A DNA stretch of 64,000 nt from Lacrimispora xylanolytica (lineage in GTDB: Bacteria > Bacillota > Clostridia > Lachnospirales > Lachnospiraceae). The stretch covers positions 3,147,001 through 3,211,000 of the forward strand of contig NZ_CP113524.1 in assembly GCF_026723765.1 (NCBI RefSeq), read 5' to 3'. The notes under the pieces are model-generated. The model saw nothing but the letters and a program-made list of their open reading frames with translations. It made no database searches and had not been told where the DNA came from. Both the position numbers and the translations under genes were made by a program. Shown one piece after another: positions 18,054 to 28,188 of the stretch; the stretch's first letter is position 1; every line of letters starts with the position of its first letter.

Positions 18054-21000
18054 CTAATTCATTTTGCCAATCTTTTCAAGTTTTTTTTCCACAACTTTGA
18101 CATTTTTTTCACCAAGTTTCTTGGCTAAATGACGAATCAGCTCTTCATCGGCGTTGACATTGCGATTGCTAGGAAGAACCTTTTTTGCCCGTTCTTTTTC
18201 CAGATAGATGATAACAGAATCACTACCTTCTGATTCCTTTAATTCTTCTAAAAGCTCCCGTTCACTGCCTGCATAAGCGTCTTTGTCCGGGAATTTAAGC
18301 CAAAGCTCCTTAGGAAGAACGGAAAAGGGAATTACCCGCTCGCAGACCAGTTTTCCTACAGGATCATCACCAATGGATACTCTTCCCTGGATAAATACTT
18401 TGGATTCTTCTATAAAAACGTCACGTTTGCTTTCATAATCCTTGGGAAACACGATTACTTCCACAGAACCAAGCAGATCTTCCAGAGTAATAAAAGCCAT
18501 CATTTTGTTGTTTCTTGTAGTTTTTACTGTTTTCCCGGTAATCATTCCTCCGATGGTCACATAAGAACCGTCCTGCACCTTTGCGGCTCCGATTTCCTCA
18601 TCTACAATAAAGTCATTGGTGACCGCAGTGATATTGTTTCTCCAGGTCTCCTCATAGGCTTCCATGGGATGACCGCTTAAGTAAATGCCAAGGGTCTCCT
18701 TTTCAAATGCCAGGATATCCTCTTTGATAAACTCTCCCACATCCGGAAACGTAATCTGGTAGTGAGTCTTTTCCTCTTCTCCTGCAAAATCAAAAAGAGT
18801 CATCTGGCCTTCCATGGTATTTTTACGATCCTTGCTCCTTTGATCTAAAAGCTCCGGAGCAATCAAAAGCTTCTGCTTTCTCGTCCCTGGAAGGGTATCA
18901 AGGGCTCCTGATTTAATGAAGTTTTCCAGGGTCCGCTTGTTGACTTCCTTGTTGCTCATCCGGTCGATAAAATCTTCCATGTCATGAAACACCCCATTTT
19001 GCTGGCGTTCCTGAACAATAAGTTCCACCACGGATCTTCCCACACTCTTGATGGCAGAAAGGCCGTAACGAATGGATCCTCCTGACACAGAAAATCCGCT
19101 TTCTCCCTCATTAATATCAGGGGGAAGAATCTGAATGCCCATCTGTCTGCAGTTTAAAATATATTCCGATACCTTTGTTACATTATCCATAACAGAAGTC
19201 AGTAAAGCTGCCATAAACTCCTGAGGATAATAGTACTTTAAATAAGCTGTCTGATAGGAAACCACTGCATAAGCGGCCGCATGAGACTTGTTAAAGGCAT
19301 ACTTGGCAAAATCGATCATCTCATCGTAGATGCGGTTCGCCACCTTTTCATCTATGCCATTGGCAATACAACCGGTAACTCCTTCCTCCGGATTACCATA
19401 AACAAAGTTCTGGCGCTCCTTTTCCATGACGTATGTCTTCTTCTTTGACATGGCTCTGCGGACAAGATCGCTTCGGCCCATGGTGTAACCAGCCAGATCC
19501 CGCACGATCTGCATAACCTGCTCCTGATAAACAATACAGCCGTGTGTCGGCCTTAAGATAGGTTCGAGCTGAGGACAGTCAAAGGTGATCGACGCCCTGT
19601 CATTCTTCCCTTTTAAGTATTTGGGGATAAAGTCCATAGGACCTGGACGATACAGGGAGATTCCGGCTATAATGTCCTCCAGGCTTTCTGGCTTTAACTC
19701 TTTCATAAAGCTTTTCATACCAGAACTCTCCAGCTGGAACACGCCTTCGTCTTTTCCGGTACCAATGGAATTTAAAACAGCCTTATCATCATAATTAATA
19801 AGGTCCATATCAATGATAATATCCCTGTTTTTCTCCACTTCTGCGACTGCCTTCTGGATAACGGTCAGGGTACGAAGTCCCAGGAAATCCATCTTTAACA
19901 GTCCCAGTTCTTCCAACGTTGTCATGGTAAACTGAGTCGTGATGGTTCCGTCCGCAGCTCTTGATAAGGGGACGTATTCATCCACTGAATTCTTACTGAT
20001 TACTACTCCTGCCGCATGCATAGAGGTATGCCTTGGCAATCCCTCCAGACGCATAGACATATCAATTAAGTATTTGACCTCTGAGTCCTCATTGTAGGCA
20101 CTACGAAGGTCAGGGCTTTGTTTTAGGGCCTTCTCAAGGGTCATGCCAAGATCACCCGGGATCATCTTTGCAATGGCGTCACAGCGGGCATAAGGCATAT
20201 CAAGCACTCTTCCAACGTCACGGACCACACCCTTTGCTGCCAGAGTACCAAAGGTCACGATCTGAACCACCTGATCCTTTCCGTACTTCTCCACCACATA
20301 ATCGATGACTTCCTGCCGCCGTTCGAAGCAGAAGTCAATATCGATATCCGGCATGGATACTCGTTCCGGGTTCAGGAAACGTTCAAACAGAAGGTTATAG
20401 CGTATGGGATCAATATTGGTGATGCCCAGACAGTAGGATACAATACTGCCGGCGGCAGACCCTCTTCCTGGCCCCACCATAATGTCCTGGGATCTGGCAT
20501 AATGGATAAAGTCCCAAACGATTAAGAAGTAATCCACGTAACCCATGGAGTGGATGACATCCAGCTCATAATCAAGCCTCTCCTTTAAGGTTCCGTCATC
20601 CTCCGGATAATGCTGTTTAAAACCATCGGTACACAGTTTATTTAAATAAGACCAGGAATCAAACCCTTCCGGCACCTCATATTTAGGAAGCTTGGTCACA
20701 CCAAACTCGATATCTACGTTACAGCGGTCTGCGATTTTCTGAGTGTTGTCAATCGCCTGAGTGGCAAAAGAAAACAAGGTTCTCATCTCTTCCTCAGACT
20801 TGCAATAATACTGGCCCCCCTCATAGCGCATCCGGTTCTCATCTGCAACCTTTTTCCCCGTCTGAATGCATAAGAGGATGTCGTGTGGCGCCTCATCTTC
20901 TGCATAGGTATAATGGATATCATTGGTCGCCACCAGGTCAATCCCGAGTTCCTGACTCATGCGGACCAGTCCCTGATTGACGGTCTGCTGGGCCGGTATT

Positions 21001-21536
21001 CCATGGTCCTGAAGCTCTAAAAAGAAGTTTCCCTTTCCAAATATCTCCTGATAATGAAGGGCTGCCGCCTTTCCCTGATCGTAAAGACCACGGCTTATGT
21101 ACCGCTGGACCTCGCCTGCCAGACATGCACTAAGAGCTATGATTCCTTCGTGATACTTCTCTAAAATCTCATAATCCACTCTTGGTTTATAATAAAATCC
21201 ATCCACAAATCCCTTGGAAACAATCTTCATCAGGTTTTGATACCCTTGGTTGTTTTCCGCAAGAAGTACCAGATGGTAGTATCTGTCTTCTCCGCTGTTT
21301 ACCTCCCGGTCAAATCTTGAACCGGAGGTCACATATACCTCGCACCCAATAATGGGCTTGATTTCCGCTTCTTTGGCTGCTCTGTAAAAATCGATCACAC
21401 CATACATGACACCATGGTCTGTGATCGCTACACTGTCCATACCAAGTTCCTTGACTCTGTGCACAAGCTCTTTGATTTTACTGGAACCATCCAAAAGACT
21501 GTATTCTGTATGGACGTGTAAATGCGTAAATGCCAT
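18054..21536 (-). CDS. dnaE: DNA polymerase III alpha subunit
   Basis: A 1160-residue replicative polymerase of the DnaE type. The N-terminal PHP domain starts FTHLHVHTEYSLLDG; the polymerase active-site Asp pair is in PDIDIDF (396-402), preceded by GPGRGSAAGS; tandem helix-hairpin-helix and a C-terminal OB fold (VTIGGMITGKT...) follow. Length is typical for the family. It lies between the crh-like gene and pfkA, the usual clostridial order. In Firmicutes DnaE extends primers before PolC takes over. Confidence 0.98.
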   Translation of the reverse strand: MAFTHLHVHTEYSLLDGSSKIKELVHRVKELGMDSVAITDHGVMYGVIDFYRAAKEAEIKPIIGCEVYVTSGSRFDREVNSGEDRYYHLVLLAENNQGYQNLMKIVSKGFVDGFYYKPRVDYEILEKYHEGIIALSACLAGEVQRYISRGLYDQGKAAALHYQEIFGKGNFFLELQDHGIPAQQTVNQGLVRMSQELGIDLVATNDIHYTYAEDEAPHDILLCIQTGKKVADENRMRYEGGQYYCKSEEEMRTLFSFATQAIDNTQKIADRCNVDIEFGVTKLPKYEVPEGFDSWSYLNKLCTDGFKQHYPEDDGTLKERLDYELDVIHSMGYVDYFLIVWDFIHYARSQDIMVGPGRGSAAGSIVSYCLGITNIDPIRYNLLFERFLNPERVSMPDIDIDFCFERRQEVIDYVVEKYGKDQVVQIVTFGTLAAKGVVRDVGRVLDMPYARCDAIAKMIPGDLGMTLEKALKQSPDLRSAYNEDSEVKYLIDMSMRLEGLPRHTSMHAAGVVISKNSVDEYVPLSRAADGTITTQFTMTTLEELGLLKMDFLGLRTLTVIQKAVAEVEKNRDIIIDMDLINYDDKAVLNSIGTGKDEGVFQLESSGMKSFMKELKPESLEDIIAGISLYRPGPMDFIPKYLKGKNDRASITFDCPQLEPILRPTHGCIVYQEQVMQIVRDLAGYTMGRSDLVRRAMSKKKTYVMEKERQNFVYGNPEEGVTGCIANGIDEKVANRIYDEMIDFAKYAFNKSHAAAYAVVSYQTAYLKYYYPQEFMAALLTSVMDNVTKVSEYILNCRQMGIQILPPDINEGESGFSVSGGSIRYGLSAIKSVGRSVVELIVQERQQNGVFHDMEDFIDRMSNKEVNKRTLENFIKSGALDTLPGTRKQKLLIAPELLDQRSKDRKNTMEGQMTLFDFAGEEEKTHYQITFPDVGEFIKEDILAFEKETLGIYLSGHPMEAYEETWRNNITAVTNDFIVDEEIGAAKVQDGSYVTIGGMITGKTVKTTRNNKMMAFITLEDLLGSVEVIVFPKDYESKRDVFIEESKVFIQGRVSIGDDPVGKLVCERVIPFSVLPKELWLKFPDKDAYAGSERELLEELKESEGSDSVIIYLEKERAKKVLPSNRNVNADEELIRHLAKKLGEKNVKVVEKKLEKIGKMN

Positions 21537-21628
21537 CTGTCGTATCTCCTTCTTTCCTTATTTCTTCTATTATAGCACAAAGGGAGTCGCCCTGAAACAT
21601 CTTATCCCAACTTTTCAAAAACAACAAG

Positions 21629-21667
21629 AGGCGGAGCTTCCATACCGTTCTATGGAAATCTCCGCCT
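21629..21667. terminator. terminator after crh-like gene
   Basis: Arms AGGCGGA (21629-21635) and TCCGCCT (21661-21667) with an inner CTTCCAT/ATGGAAA extension form a hairpin downstream of the minus-strand crh-like gene; the minus-strand tail is U-rich. Confidence 0.55.
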
Positions 21668-21691
21668 TATCATCTACCTATTATTTCAGAA

Positions 21692-21949
21692 TCACTCATG
21701 ATTGCTTAAATATTTCTCAATCTCGGTAACAGCCTGTTCCTCATCCGTACCTTCCGCTGTGACCGTAATCTGTTCCCCAGCCGCAAGACCAAGGGTCATC
21801 ATCCCCATAATGCTCTTTGCATTGACTCTTTTGGATTCGATCTCAACATAGATGTTGCTGTCATACTGACTTGCAACCTGAACTAACATAGCTACCGGTC
21901 TGGCTTCTAAGCCTGATGCGAGTTCCACGGTGACTGTTCTTCTTACCAT
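21692..21949 (-). CDS. Crh-like HPr-family protein lacking the catalytic His
   Basis: An 85-residue HPr-fold protein. With the start at 21949 (AGGAGG 6 nt upstream; the longer frame begins inside the ribosome site) HPr numbering is exact: position 15 is Glu in GLEARP, where phospho-relay HPr has His and Bacillus Crh has Gln, and Ser46 is kept in AKSIMG. It therefore cannot take part in PTS phosphotransfer but should be phosphorylated on Ser46 by HprK, which is encoded in the same block, and act as a CcpA co-factor or metabolic regulator. It follows whiA by 29 nt, the same order as whiA-crh in Bacillus. Confidence 0.88.
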   Translation of the reverse strand: MVRRTVTVELASGLEARPVAMLVQVASQYDSNIYVEIESKRVNAKSIMGMMTLGLAAGEQITVTAEGTDEEQAVTEIEKYLSNHE

Positions 21950-21978
21950 AATTATCCTCCTCATTCCTATGAACGAAT

Positions 21979-22947
21979 CTATTCCATTCTGCTGCCCATA
22001 CCTGCGGTGCGCAGACGCCCTGCCAGATCACAAAGTTTTCTCAGCCGGTGATTCACTCCTGATTTTCCCACTGGTGGGTCAAGCGCTTCTCCAAGCTCCT
22101 TTAAGGTAGCTTCCGGTCTTTCAAGTCTCTCTCTGGCAATCTCCCTTAAATTGTCGGGGAGATTATCAAGTCCTATTGTATCTTTGATATACTCTATATC
22201 TTCTATCTGCTTAACCGCAGCGGATACCGTTTTGTTAATGTTGGCAGTTTCGCAGTTTACCTGACGGTTTACGCTGTTACGCATGTCCTTTAAAATCCTG
22301 ATATTTTCAAGCTCCATTAGGGTAACCGGGGCTTCCATCACATTTAAGATATCTACGATCTGGTTTCCCTCTTTGATATAGACCACGTAATAACGCTTTC
22401 TTTTTACAATTTTTGCTTCAAGGCCAAAGGTGGCAATAATATTCTTTAACTGCTCTGCTTTCTCTTCTGTTGCACAAACGATTTCAAAATGATAGAATTT
22501 CTCAGGATCGCTAATGGAACCTGAGGATAAAAAAGCTCCTCTGATAAATGCTCTTCTACAGCAGGACTGCTGGATGACTACATTCTGTACTACATTTAAG
22601 TTTTCCCCAACTTCTCCGTTTTCATCAAGAAGCTTTACTGCATGCAAAACCCTAAGGGCATCCTCATGCTCCCGGATTGTAACGGTATACGTCCGGTTCT
22701 TATTCAAGTAAGCGTTTCTTCTAATAGAAACATCAGTACTTATATTAAATGTTTTTTTCAATAATGTAAAGTACTTTCTTGCAACTGCTACATTTTCCGT
22801 ATGAATTTTAATGGTGTATCTGTCTTCTTCGGATATGATTATTTTCCCGCAAAGACTGATAATAGCGGCCATCTCCGCAATCTGACAATGCCTTGCCGGA
22901 CTGATCTGCCGGGAAAGCTCTTCTTTTAACTTGGAAGAAAATGACAT
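21979..22947 (-). CDS. whiA: WhiA, DNA-binding regulator
   Basis: A 322-residue WhiA (YvcL) protein. The N-terminal two thirds are a degenerate LAGLIDADG homing-endonuclease-like fold and the C-terminus is an HTH (LKELGEALDPPVGKSGVNHRLRKL around 278-300 contains the recognition signature GKSGVNHR). In Gram-positives it influences cell division and chromosome segregation or sporulation. It starts 2 nt after rapZ, without the yvcK/gluconeogenesis-factor gene that usually lies between them. Confidence 0.96.
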   Translation of the reverse strand: MSFSSKLKEELSRQISPARHCQIAEMAAIISLCGKIIISEEDRYTIKIHTENVAVARKYFTLLKKTFNISTDVSIRRNAYLNKNRTYTVTIREHEDALRVLHAVKLLDENGEVGENLNVVQNVVIQQSCCRRAFIRGAFLSSGSISDPEKFYHFEIVCATEEKAEQLKNIIATFGLEAKIVKRKRYYVVYIKEGNQIVDILNVMEAPVTLMELENIRILKDMRNSVNRQVNCETANINKTVSAAVKQIEDIEYIKDTIGLDNLPDNLREIARERLERPEATLKELGEALDPPVGKSGVNHRLRKLCDLAGRLRTAGMGSRME

Positions 22948-22949
22948 GT

Positions 22950-23831
22950 CTAGCCCATCCTTTTCCGTATACTATCCTTATCAATATCTCTGTGCTCTAT
23001 CTTAAGCCCGAATTCCTCACTGGGCTTAAGCCTGTCATAGACTGCTTTTGCAATGGTTACGGAACGGTGCTTGCCTCCGGTACAGCCAATGGCTATTACC
23101 AGCTGGTTTTTCCCTTCCTGCACATAATTGGGAATGAGAAAGTCCAGCATATCATATAGCTTGTCCAAAAACAAGTCAGCGGTTCCATGTTGCATGACAT
23201 AGTCCCGCACGATCTTTTCTTCTCCGGTTTTGTGCCGAAGGTCTTCCACATAATAAGGATTTGGGAGAAATCTCACATCAAACACCAGGTCTGCATCAGA
23301 AGGAATCCCATATTTAAAACCAAAGGAAAGCAGAGTAATGTATAGATTCCGGTACGATTCATGGTTAACAAAAATCTTCTCCAGTTCCTGTCTCAATTCT
23401 TTTGTAAGAAGCTTGCTGGTATCTATAATATAATCTGCCTCTTCCTTTAAGAACGCCAGCTTTCCCCGCTCTTTTATGATACCACTGTCAATCCGACCAC
23501 CTGCTGCCAGAGGGTGCGCCCTTCTGGTCTCCTTATACCGCTTGATGAGTGTCTCATCACCAGCATCCAGGAAAAGGATCTCAAAGGGCACCCGGTTTCT
23601 GGACCATTCATCAAAAATCCGATTCAGTACCGACAGATCTTCTCCGCTTCGGATATCAATTCCAAGAGCAGCATTGGGTATGCCGTCCGGATTGTTAAGG
23701 GTCAGTTCTGCGAACTTTTCAATCAGAGGGATGGGAAGATTATCCACGCAGTAAAACCCCATGTCTTCCAACATCTTTAACGCCTGCGTCTTGCCTGCTC
23801 CAGACATGCCAGTTATTATTACAAGCCTCAC
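22950..23831 (-). CDS. rapZ: RapZ/YvcJ nucleotide-binding protein
   Basis: A 293-residue RapZ-family P-loop protein. The Walker A motif is GMSGAGKT (residues 8-15), followed by GFYCVDNLP, and the C-terminal domain carries GCTGGKHRSV, the conserved ligand and RNA-binding signature. In enterobacteria RapZ controls GlmS synthesis by RNA decay; in Bacillus YvcJ affects competence. It lies between murB and whiA in a conserved operon, 19 nt after murB. Confidence 0.96.
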   Translation of the reverse strand: MRLVIITGMSGAGKTQALKMLEDMGFYCVDNLPIPLIEKFAELTLNNPDGIPNAALGIDIRSGEDLSVLNRIFDEWSRNRVPFEILFLDAGDETLIKRYKETRRAHPLAAGGRIDSGIIKERGKLAFLKEEADYIIDTSKLLTKELRQELEKIFVNHESYRNLYITLLSFGFKYGIPSDADLVFDVRFLPNPYYVEDLRHKTGEEKIVRDYVMQHGTADLFLDKLYDMLDFLIPNYVQEGKNQLVIAIGCTGGKHRSVTIAKAVYDRLKPSEEFGLKIEHRDIDKDSIRKRMG

Positions 23832-23850
23832 GTTGTTCTCCTTTGCACTG

Positions 23851-24762
23851 TTAGAACTTACCCAGCGTCTTTACTTCCATCTCAAGCTCTACTCCGGATT
23901 TTTTTCTTACCCGTTCCTTTACTTCCTCACAAAGTGCCTTAATATCCGCCGCAGTGGCATGATCTTTATTGATCACAAAACCGCAATGCTTATCTGATAC
24001 CTGTGCACCACCCAGGGTAAATCCCCTCAGTCCTGCATCTTCAATCAGCTTACCTGCAAAATAACCTTCCGGTCTTTTAAAGGTACTGCCTGCACTGGGA
24101 TATTCCAAAGGCTGTTTTTCTTTTCTTCTTCCGGCAAGTTCATCCATCCTGCTCTTAATAGAAACCGGATCTCCCTCCTTTAACCGGATTTTGGCATCCA
24201 GTACCACGTATTGCATTGGTATGATGCAGCTGGTTCGATATCCAAGATTCAGCTCTGGAGCTGGAATTTCTTTTACTTCGCCCTCAGGAGTCAATACCCT
24301 GACAGAGCGCAGCACCTCTTTCATCTCAGAACCATATGCACCGGCATTCATTACAACCGCTCCTCCCAGTGTACCCGGGATGCCTGCTGCAAATTCAAAC
24401 CCTGTTAAGGATGCCTTATAAGCCTCCTGGGCAATCCGGGCTAAAGAAAGTCCGGCACCAGCCTGAACAATCCCTGTTTCCCGGTCCACTTCACAGCCTG
24501 CAAAGCCGTCCATGGATATCACAACTCCGTCAAACCCTTCATCTCCCACCAGAAGATTGCTTCCATTTCCCAGAATGAAATAAGGAACCTCTTCTTCCCG
24601 GCATACACGCAGAACACCAGAAAGCTCCTTTTCGTCGGTTGGAGTTACAAAGCAGGCAGCAGGTCCGCCTACCTTGAAGGATGTATGCTTTCGCATCTCT
24701 TCCCCTACTTTTATATGGTTTTTATCGGCTGCACCAAGAAGTTTTTCATAAATATCAGTCAT
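23851..24762 (-). CDS. murB: UDP-N-acetylenolpyruvoylglucosamine reductase
   Basis: A 303-residue FAD-dependent reductase that makes UDP-MurNAc for peptidoglycan. FAD-binding motifs LGNGSNLLV and GIPGTLGGAVVMNAGAYG are clear, and the catalytic Ser and Glu region reads SAGSTFKRPEG...KLIEDAGLRG. The start was placed at ATG 24762, preceded 5 nt by GAGGTG; the longer frame starts at a TTG that overlaps the hprK stop. The ribosome site overlaps the end of hprK, which indicates translational coupling. Confidence 0.96.
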   Translation of the reverse strand: MTDIYEKLLGAADKNHIKVGEEMRKHTSFKVGGPAACFVTPTDEKELSGVLRVCREEEVPYFILGNGSNLLVGDEGFDGVVISMDGFAGCEVDRETGIVQAGAGLSLARIAQEAYKASLTGFEFAAGIPGTLGGAVVMNAGAYGSEMKEVLRSVRVLTPEGEVKEIPAPELNLGYRTSCIIPMQYVVLDAKIRLKEGDPVSIKSRMDELAGRRKEKQPLEYPSAGSTFKRPEGYFAGKLIEDAGLRGFTLGGAQVSDKHCGFVINKDHATAADIKALCEEVKERVRKKSGVELEMEVKTLGKF

Positions 24763-24770
24763 CAGACACC

Positions 24771-25703
24771 TCAATCATCCTGTTTTCTTGACAGGTTTGC
24801 CTGGACGCGGTTATATAATTCCTGAGCCGCGTTGTACCCCATCTTCTTTTGTCTGTAATTAACAGCCGCTGATTCAACGATAATGGCCAGGTTACGTCCT
24901 GGACGTACTGGAATGGAATGACACACCACCCGGTTTCCTAAAAATTCCGTATACTGGTCTTCAATCCCCAGTCTGTCATATTCTTTATCTTTATCCCAGT
25001 CTTCTAATTTAATTACCATATCAATGGCCTGGGTATCTTTTACGCTTTCCACACCGAACAGGGTCTTTACATCAATGATTCCAATTCCCCTTAATTCGAT
25101 AAAATGCTTTGTAATTTCCGGAGCTCTTCCGATCAGGGTCGCATCACTTACCTTACGAATCTCCACAACATCATCGGTCACCAGACGATGTCCTCGTTTG
25201 ATCAGTTCCAGAGCTGCTTCGCTTTTTCCGATACCGCTCTCTCCCATGATAAGCACGCCTTCACCAAAAACATCCACTAAAACACCGTGAATGCTGATGC
25301 AGGGAGCCAGCTTAACTTTTAACCAGCGGATAATCTCTGCCATTAAGTCAGATGTGGTCTTATCTGAAACAAGGCAGGGAACGCCGTAATGGTTGCAAAG
25401 AGCCAGGATATCCTCATCAGGAACCTGGCTGCGGCTGTATACCAGGCACGGAATCTGACAGGCTAAAAGCTTATCGTACATCTCAAGCTTTCTCTCTCTG
25501 CCCATCTGATTGATATATTCCTGCTCCACATAGCCGATGATCTGCACTCTTTCATTATCAAAATGATCAAAAAATCCAGTAAGCTGCAGTGCCGGACGAT
25601 TGACATCAGGATGGCTTAATACAATTTTATCCGCATCAATCTCCGGAGTCATATTCCTAAGACTCATCTTTTCGATCAAATCCGTAATCGCTACTCCATG
25701 CAT
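24771..25703 (-). CDS. hprK: HPr kinase/phosphorylase
   Basis: A 310-residue bifunctional enzyme that phosphorylates and dephosphorylates Ser46 of HPr and Crh. The Walker A loop is GESGIGKSEAA (about 154-164), preceded by the conserved SIHGVLVDVFGEG, and followed by LVTDDVVEIRK and the HprK signature around RGIGIIDVKTLFG. It is located in the same block as the Crh-like substrate. With ccpA elsewhere, this would form the catabolite-repression circuit that likely also controls the pectin locus. Confidence 0.97.
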   Translation of the reverse strand: MHGVAITDLIEKMSLRNMTPEIDADKIVLSHPDVNRPALQLTGFFDHFDNERVQIIGYVEQEYINQMGRERKLEMYDKLLACQIPCLVYSRSQVPDEDILALCNHYGVPCLVSDKTTSDLMAEIIRWLKVKLAPCISIHGVLVDVFGEGVLIMGESGIGKSEAALELIKRGHRLVTDDVVEIRKVSDATLIGRAPEITKHFIELRGIGIIDVKTLFGVESVKDTQAIDMVIKLEDWDKDKEYDRLGIEDQYTEFLGNRVVCHSIPVRPGRNLAIIVESAAVNYRQKKMGYNAAQELYNRVQANLSRKQDD

Positions 25704-25776
25704 GGCGAAACGCTCCTTTTTCCATCTGTTTTTTTCATACTAACACAGATTCCGTATTTTGAAAAGCTTATAATGG

Positions 25777-27645
25777 TCAATGAAAAAAATCATAAACGCT
25801 CTTAGCCGCTCTGGCGTTCATGCCCGGAACTTTTAAAAGTTCCTCCATGGAAGCTTCTTTTATAGGCTCCAGCCCTTTAAATTCACGCATAAGCGCTTTT
25901 CTGCGGTTTGGCCCAATTCCTTCAATATCATCAAGGATGGACTTCACCTGTCCCTTGCTTCTTAAGCTTCTATGGTATTCAATTGCAAACCGATGGGCTT
26001 CATCCTGGACTCTTGTTATCAGCTTAAAGCCTTCAGAATGCCGGTCAATGGGAATCTCCACATTGTTATAGTAAAGTCCCCTGGTACGATGGTTATCATC
26101 CTTTACCATACCGCAGACGGGAATTGCAAGCCCCAGATCCTGAATAACCTGAAGCGCAATATTTACCTGCCCCCGGCCGCCATCCATCATAATGAGATCC
26201 GGAAAACGGGTGAAGCTTCCAAACTCTTCATCCACGCCCTTTTCCTTTAGCTCCTCTGCTTCCTTTAATCCATGGGAAAACCTTCTGGTCAGCACCTCAT
26301 GCATGGAGGCATAGTCATTGGCTCCCTTTACCCATTTTATTTTAAACTTTCGATAATCATTACGCTTTGGTTTGCCATTTTCGTAGACTATCATAGAGCC
26401 TACTGACTCGAAACCGCTGATATTTGAAATGTCGAACGCTTCAATTCTCCTGACTTCCGTAAGCCCAAGCCAATTGCCCACTTCGTTCATGGCTCCAATG
26501 GTACGCAGCTCTTCCCGTTTGATCTTTTCCTTATCCTGAGATAAAACAAGGGCAGCGTTCTTCTCCGCCAGCTCCACCAGACGTTCCTTCTGGCCCTTTC
26601 TTGGAACCATGATTTTCACCTTCTGGCCTCGCTTGGCAGACAGCCATTCTTCGATTACCGTATCATCCTCAAGTGCAGTCTGTACCCACAGCTCCTTGGG
26701 AACAAAGGGCGTTCCTGCATAGAACTGCTTTACAAAGCCAGTCAGAATCTGCTGGTTATCCTCAGCTGCTCCAATATTTACATGAAAATGCTCCCGGCCG
26801 ATCAGCCTGCCTTCCCGAACAAAAAATACCTGAACAACGGCATCCTTTTCATCCTTAGCCATGGCAATGATATCCCGGTCTTCCATACCGCTGTCCGTAA
26901 TCTTCTGCTTTTGGGCGATCTGCTTTACGCTGTTTAACAAATCCCTGAATTCAATGGCCTTTTCATAATCCATCTCTTCTGAGGCAGCCTGCATCTTCTC
27001 CTCTAACATGGTAATGACCGGACTGTATTTCCCGCCCAGAAATTCCAGGGCCTGACTAATAGACTTTCCGTAATCTTCCTTGTTAATATAGCCCTGGCAC
27101 GGAGCCTGACACTGCTTAATATGGTAATTTAAGCATGGCCGTTCCTTGCCGATATCTCTGGGCAGATTCCGGTTGCAGGTTCGTATCTGATATAGCTTAT
27201 GAATCAGCTCTATGGTATCCTTCACAGCTCCAGCGCTGGTGTAGGGACCAAAATACTTGCATTTGTCCTTTTTCATCTCTCTGGAGAACAAGACACGGGG
27301 AAAGTCCTCGTTTACCGTAACTTTAATATAAGGATAGGTTTTATCATCCTTAAGCATGGTATTATAGCGAGGACGGTGCTCCTTGATCAAGTTGCATTCC
27401 AATACAAGAGCTTCCAATTCCGAGTCTGTTATAATGTATTCAAACCGGGCGATCCTCGACACCATCTGTTCGATTTTTGCCGTCTTGTTTCTGCTGCTTT
27501 GGAAATACTGCCTGACCCTGTTTTTTAAGCTGATTGCTTTTCCTACATAGATAATTTCGTCCCTCCTGTCATGCATGATATACACTCCAGGCTGGGACGG
27601 CAGTTTTTTTAATTCTTCTTCTATATTAAATTCGATGTGGTCCAT
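25777..27645 (-). CDS. uvrC: excinuclease ABC subunit C
   Basis: A 622-residue UvrC that makes both incisions in nucleotide excision repair. Domains: GIY-YIG ([19 protein letters not shown], about 19-37), UVR ([15 protein letters not shown], about 210), the RNase H-like endonuclease domain ([13 protein letters not shown], about 400), and C-terminal HhH pair ([29 protein letters not shown]). It is the first clear gene of the uvrC-hprK-murB-rapZ-whiA block, with DUF1653 9 nt upstream. Confidence 0.98.
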   Translation of the reverse strand: MDHIEFNIEEELKKLPSQPGVYIMHDRRDEIIYVGKAISLKNRVRQYFQSSRNKTAKIEQMVSRIARFEYIITDSELEALVLECNLIKEHRPRYNTMLKDDKTYPYIKVTVNEDFPRVLFSREMKKDKCKYFGPYTSAGAVKDTIELIHKLYQIRTCNRNLPRDIGKERPCLNYHIKQCQAPCQGYINKEDYGKSISQALEFLGGKYSPVITMLEEKMQAASEEMDYEKAIEFRDLLNSVKQIAQKQKITDSGMEDRDIIAMAKDEKDAVVQVFFVREGRLIGREHFHVNIGAAEDNQQILTGFVKQFYAGTPFVPKELWVQTALEDDTVIEEWLSAKRGQKVKIMVPRKGQKERLVELAEKNAALVLSQDKEKIKREELRTIGAMNEVGNWLGLTEVRRIEAFDISNISGFESVGSMIVYENGKPKRNDYRKFKIKWVKGANDYASMHEVLTRRFSHGLKEAEELKEKGVDEEFGSFTRFPDLIMMDGGRGQVNIALQVIQDLGLAIPVCGMVKDDNHRTRGLYYNNVEIPIDRHSEGFKLITRVQDEAHRFAIEYHRSLRSKGQVKSILDDIEGIGPNRRKALMREFKGLEPIKEASMEELLKVPGMNARAAKSVYDFFH

Positions 27646-27654
27646 GAAAACGAA

Positions 27655-28173
27655 TCACCTCAATCTTGATCCATCGTACTTATTTTGCAGTTCCAGATGC
27701 CGTTTAATTGCGTAATACTTCTCTTCCGGCTCAGAATCCAGCCGTCCAATCTCCAGTATTTCACAAATAGCAAGAAGCTCTTCCGGTGAAAATTCATCCT
27801 TTCTGTCGAAAAGAACCTCCAGTTTCTCATGATACGTCCTTGCGTCAAGAAAAGCAAGAAGATTTTTATTGGTTCCCCTTAAATCTTCCGAATGACTCTC
27901 TGCGGGAGCCTCCTCCTGGGGGACTGTTTCCGGAGCTGCTTCTATGTTTATCTTCTCAAACCGGTATTTTTGCTTTACTTCTGGATACTTCTCATGATCC
28001 ACCTCACTGACAAACATATCAAAAGGGCGGACATATACCTGATAGGTACCGTAAAGTGCCTGATATACCACCATCTTTTCCCTTGTTTCCGAGTGAGTGG
28101 CTACCGATACGATCTGATACATCTTATCTTTAAAATGTCTGTAAAAATCTCCTGGCCTGGGTTCTTTTTCCAT
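27655..28173 (-). CDS. DUF1653 domain protein
   Basis: A 172-residue protein. Residues 1-70 form the DUF1653 domain (RPGDFYRHFKDKMYQIV, VYQALYGTYQVYVRPFDMF), a small beta fold of unknown role often found alone in short proteins. The rest is acidic and ends in a helical region (LDARTYHEKLEVLFD...) that looks like a separate small domain. ATG 28173 was preferred to GTG 28185 because GAGGAAA lies 6 nt before it. It lies 9 nt before uvrC and 15 nt after the lipoprotein gene, so it is co-transcribed. Function unknown. Confidence 0.8.
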   Translation of the reverse strand: MEKEPRPGDFYRHFKDKMYQIVSVATHSETREKMVVYQALYGTYQVYVRPFDMFVSEVDHEKYPEVKQKYRFEKINIEAAPETVPQEEAPAESHSEDLRGTNKNLLAFLDARTYHEKLEVLFDRKDEFSPEELLAICEILEIGRLDSEPEEKYYAIKRHLELQNKYDGSRLR

Positions 28174-28188
28174 GGCTTTCCTCACTTC

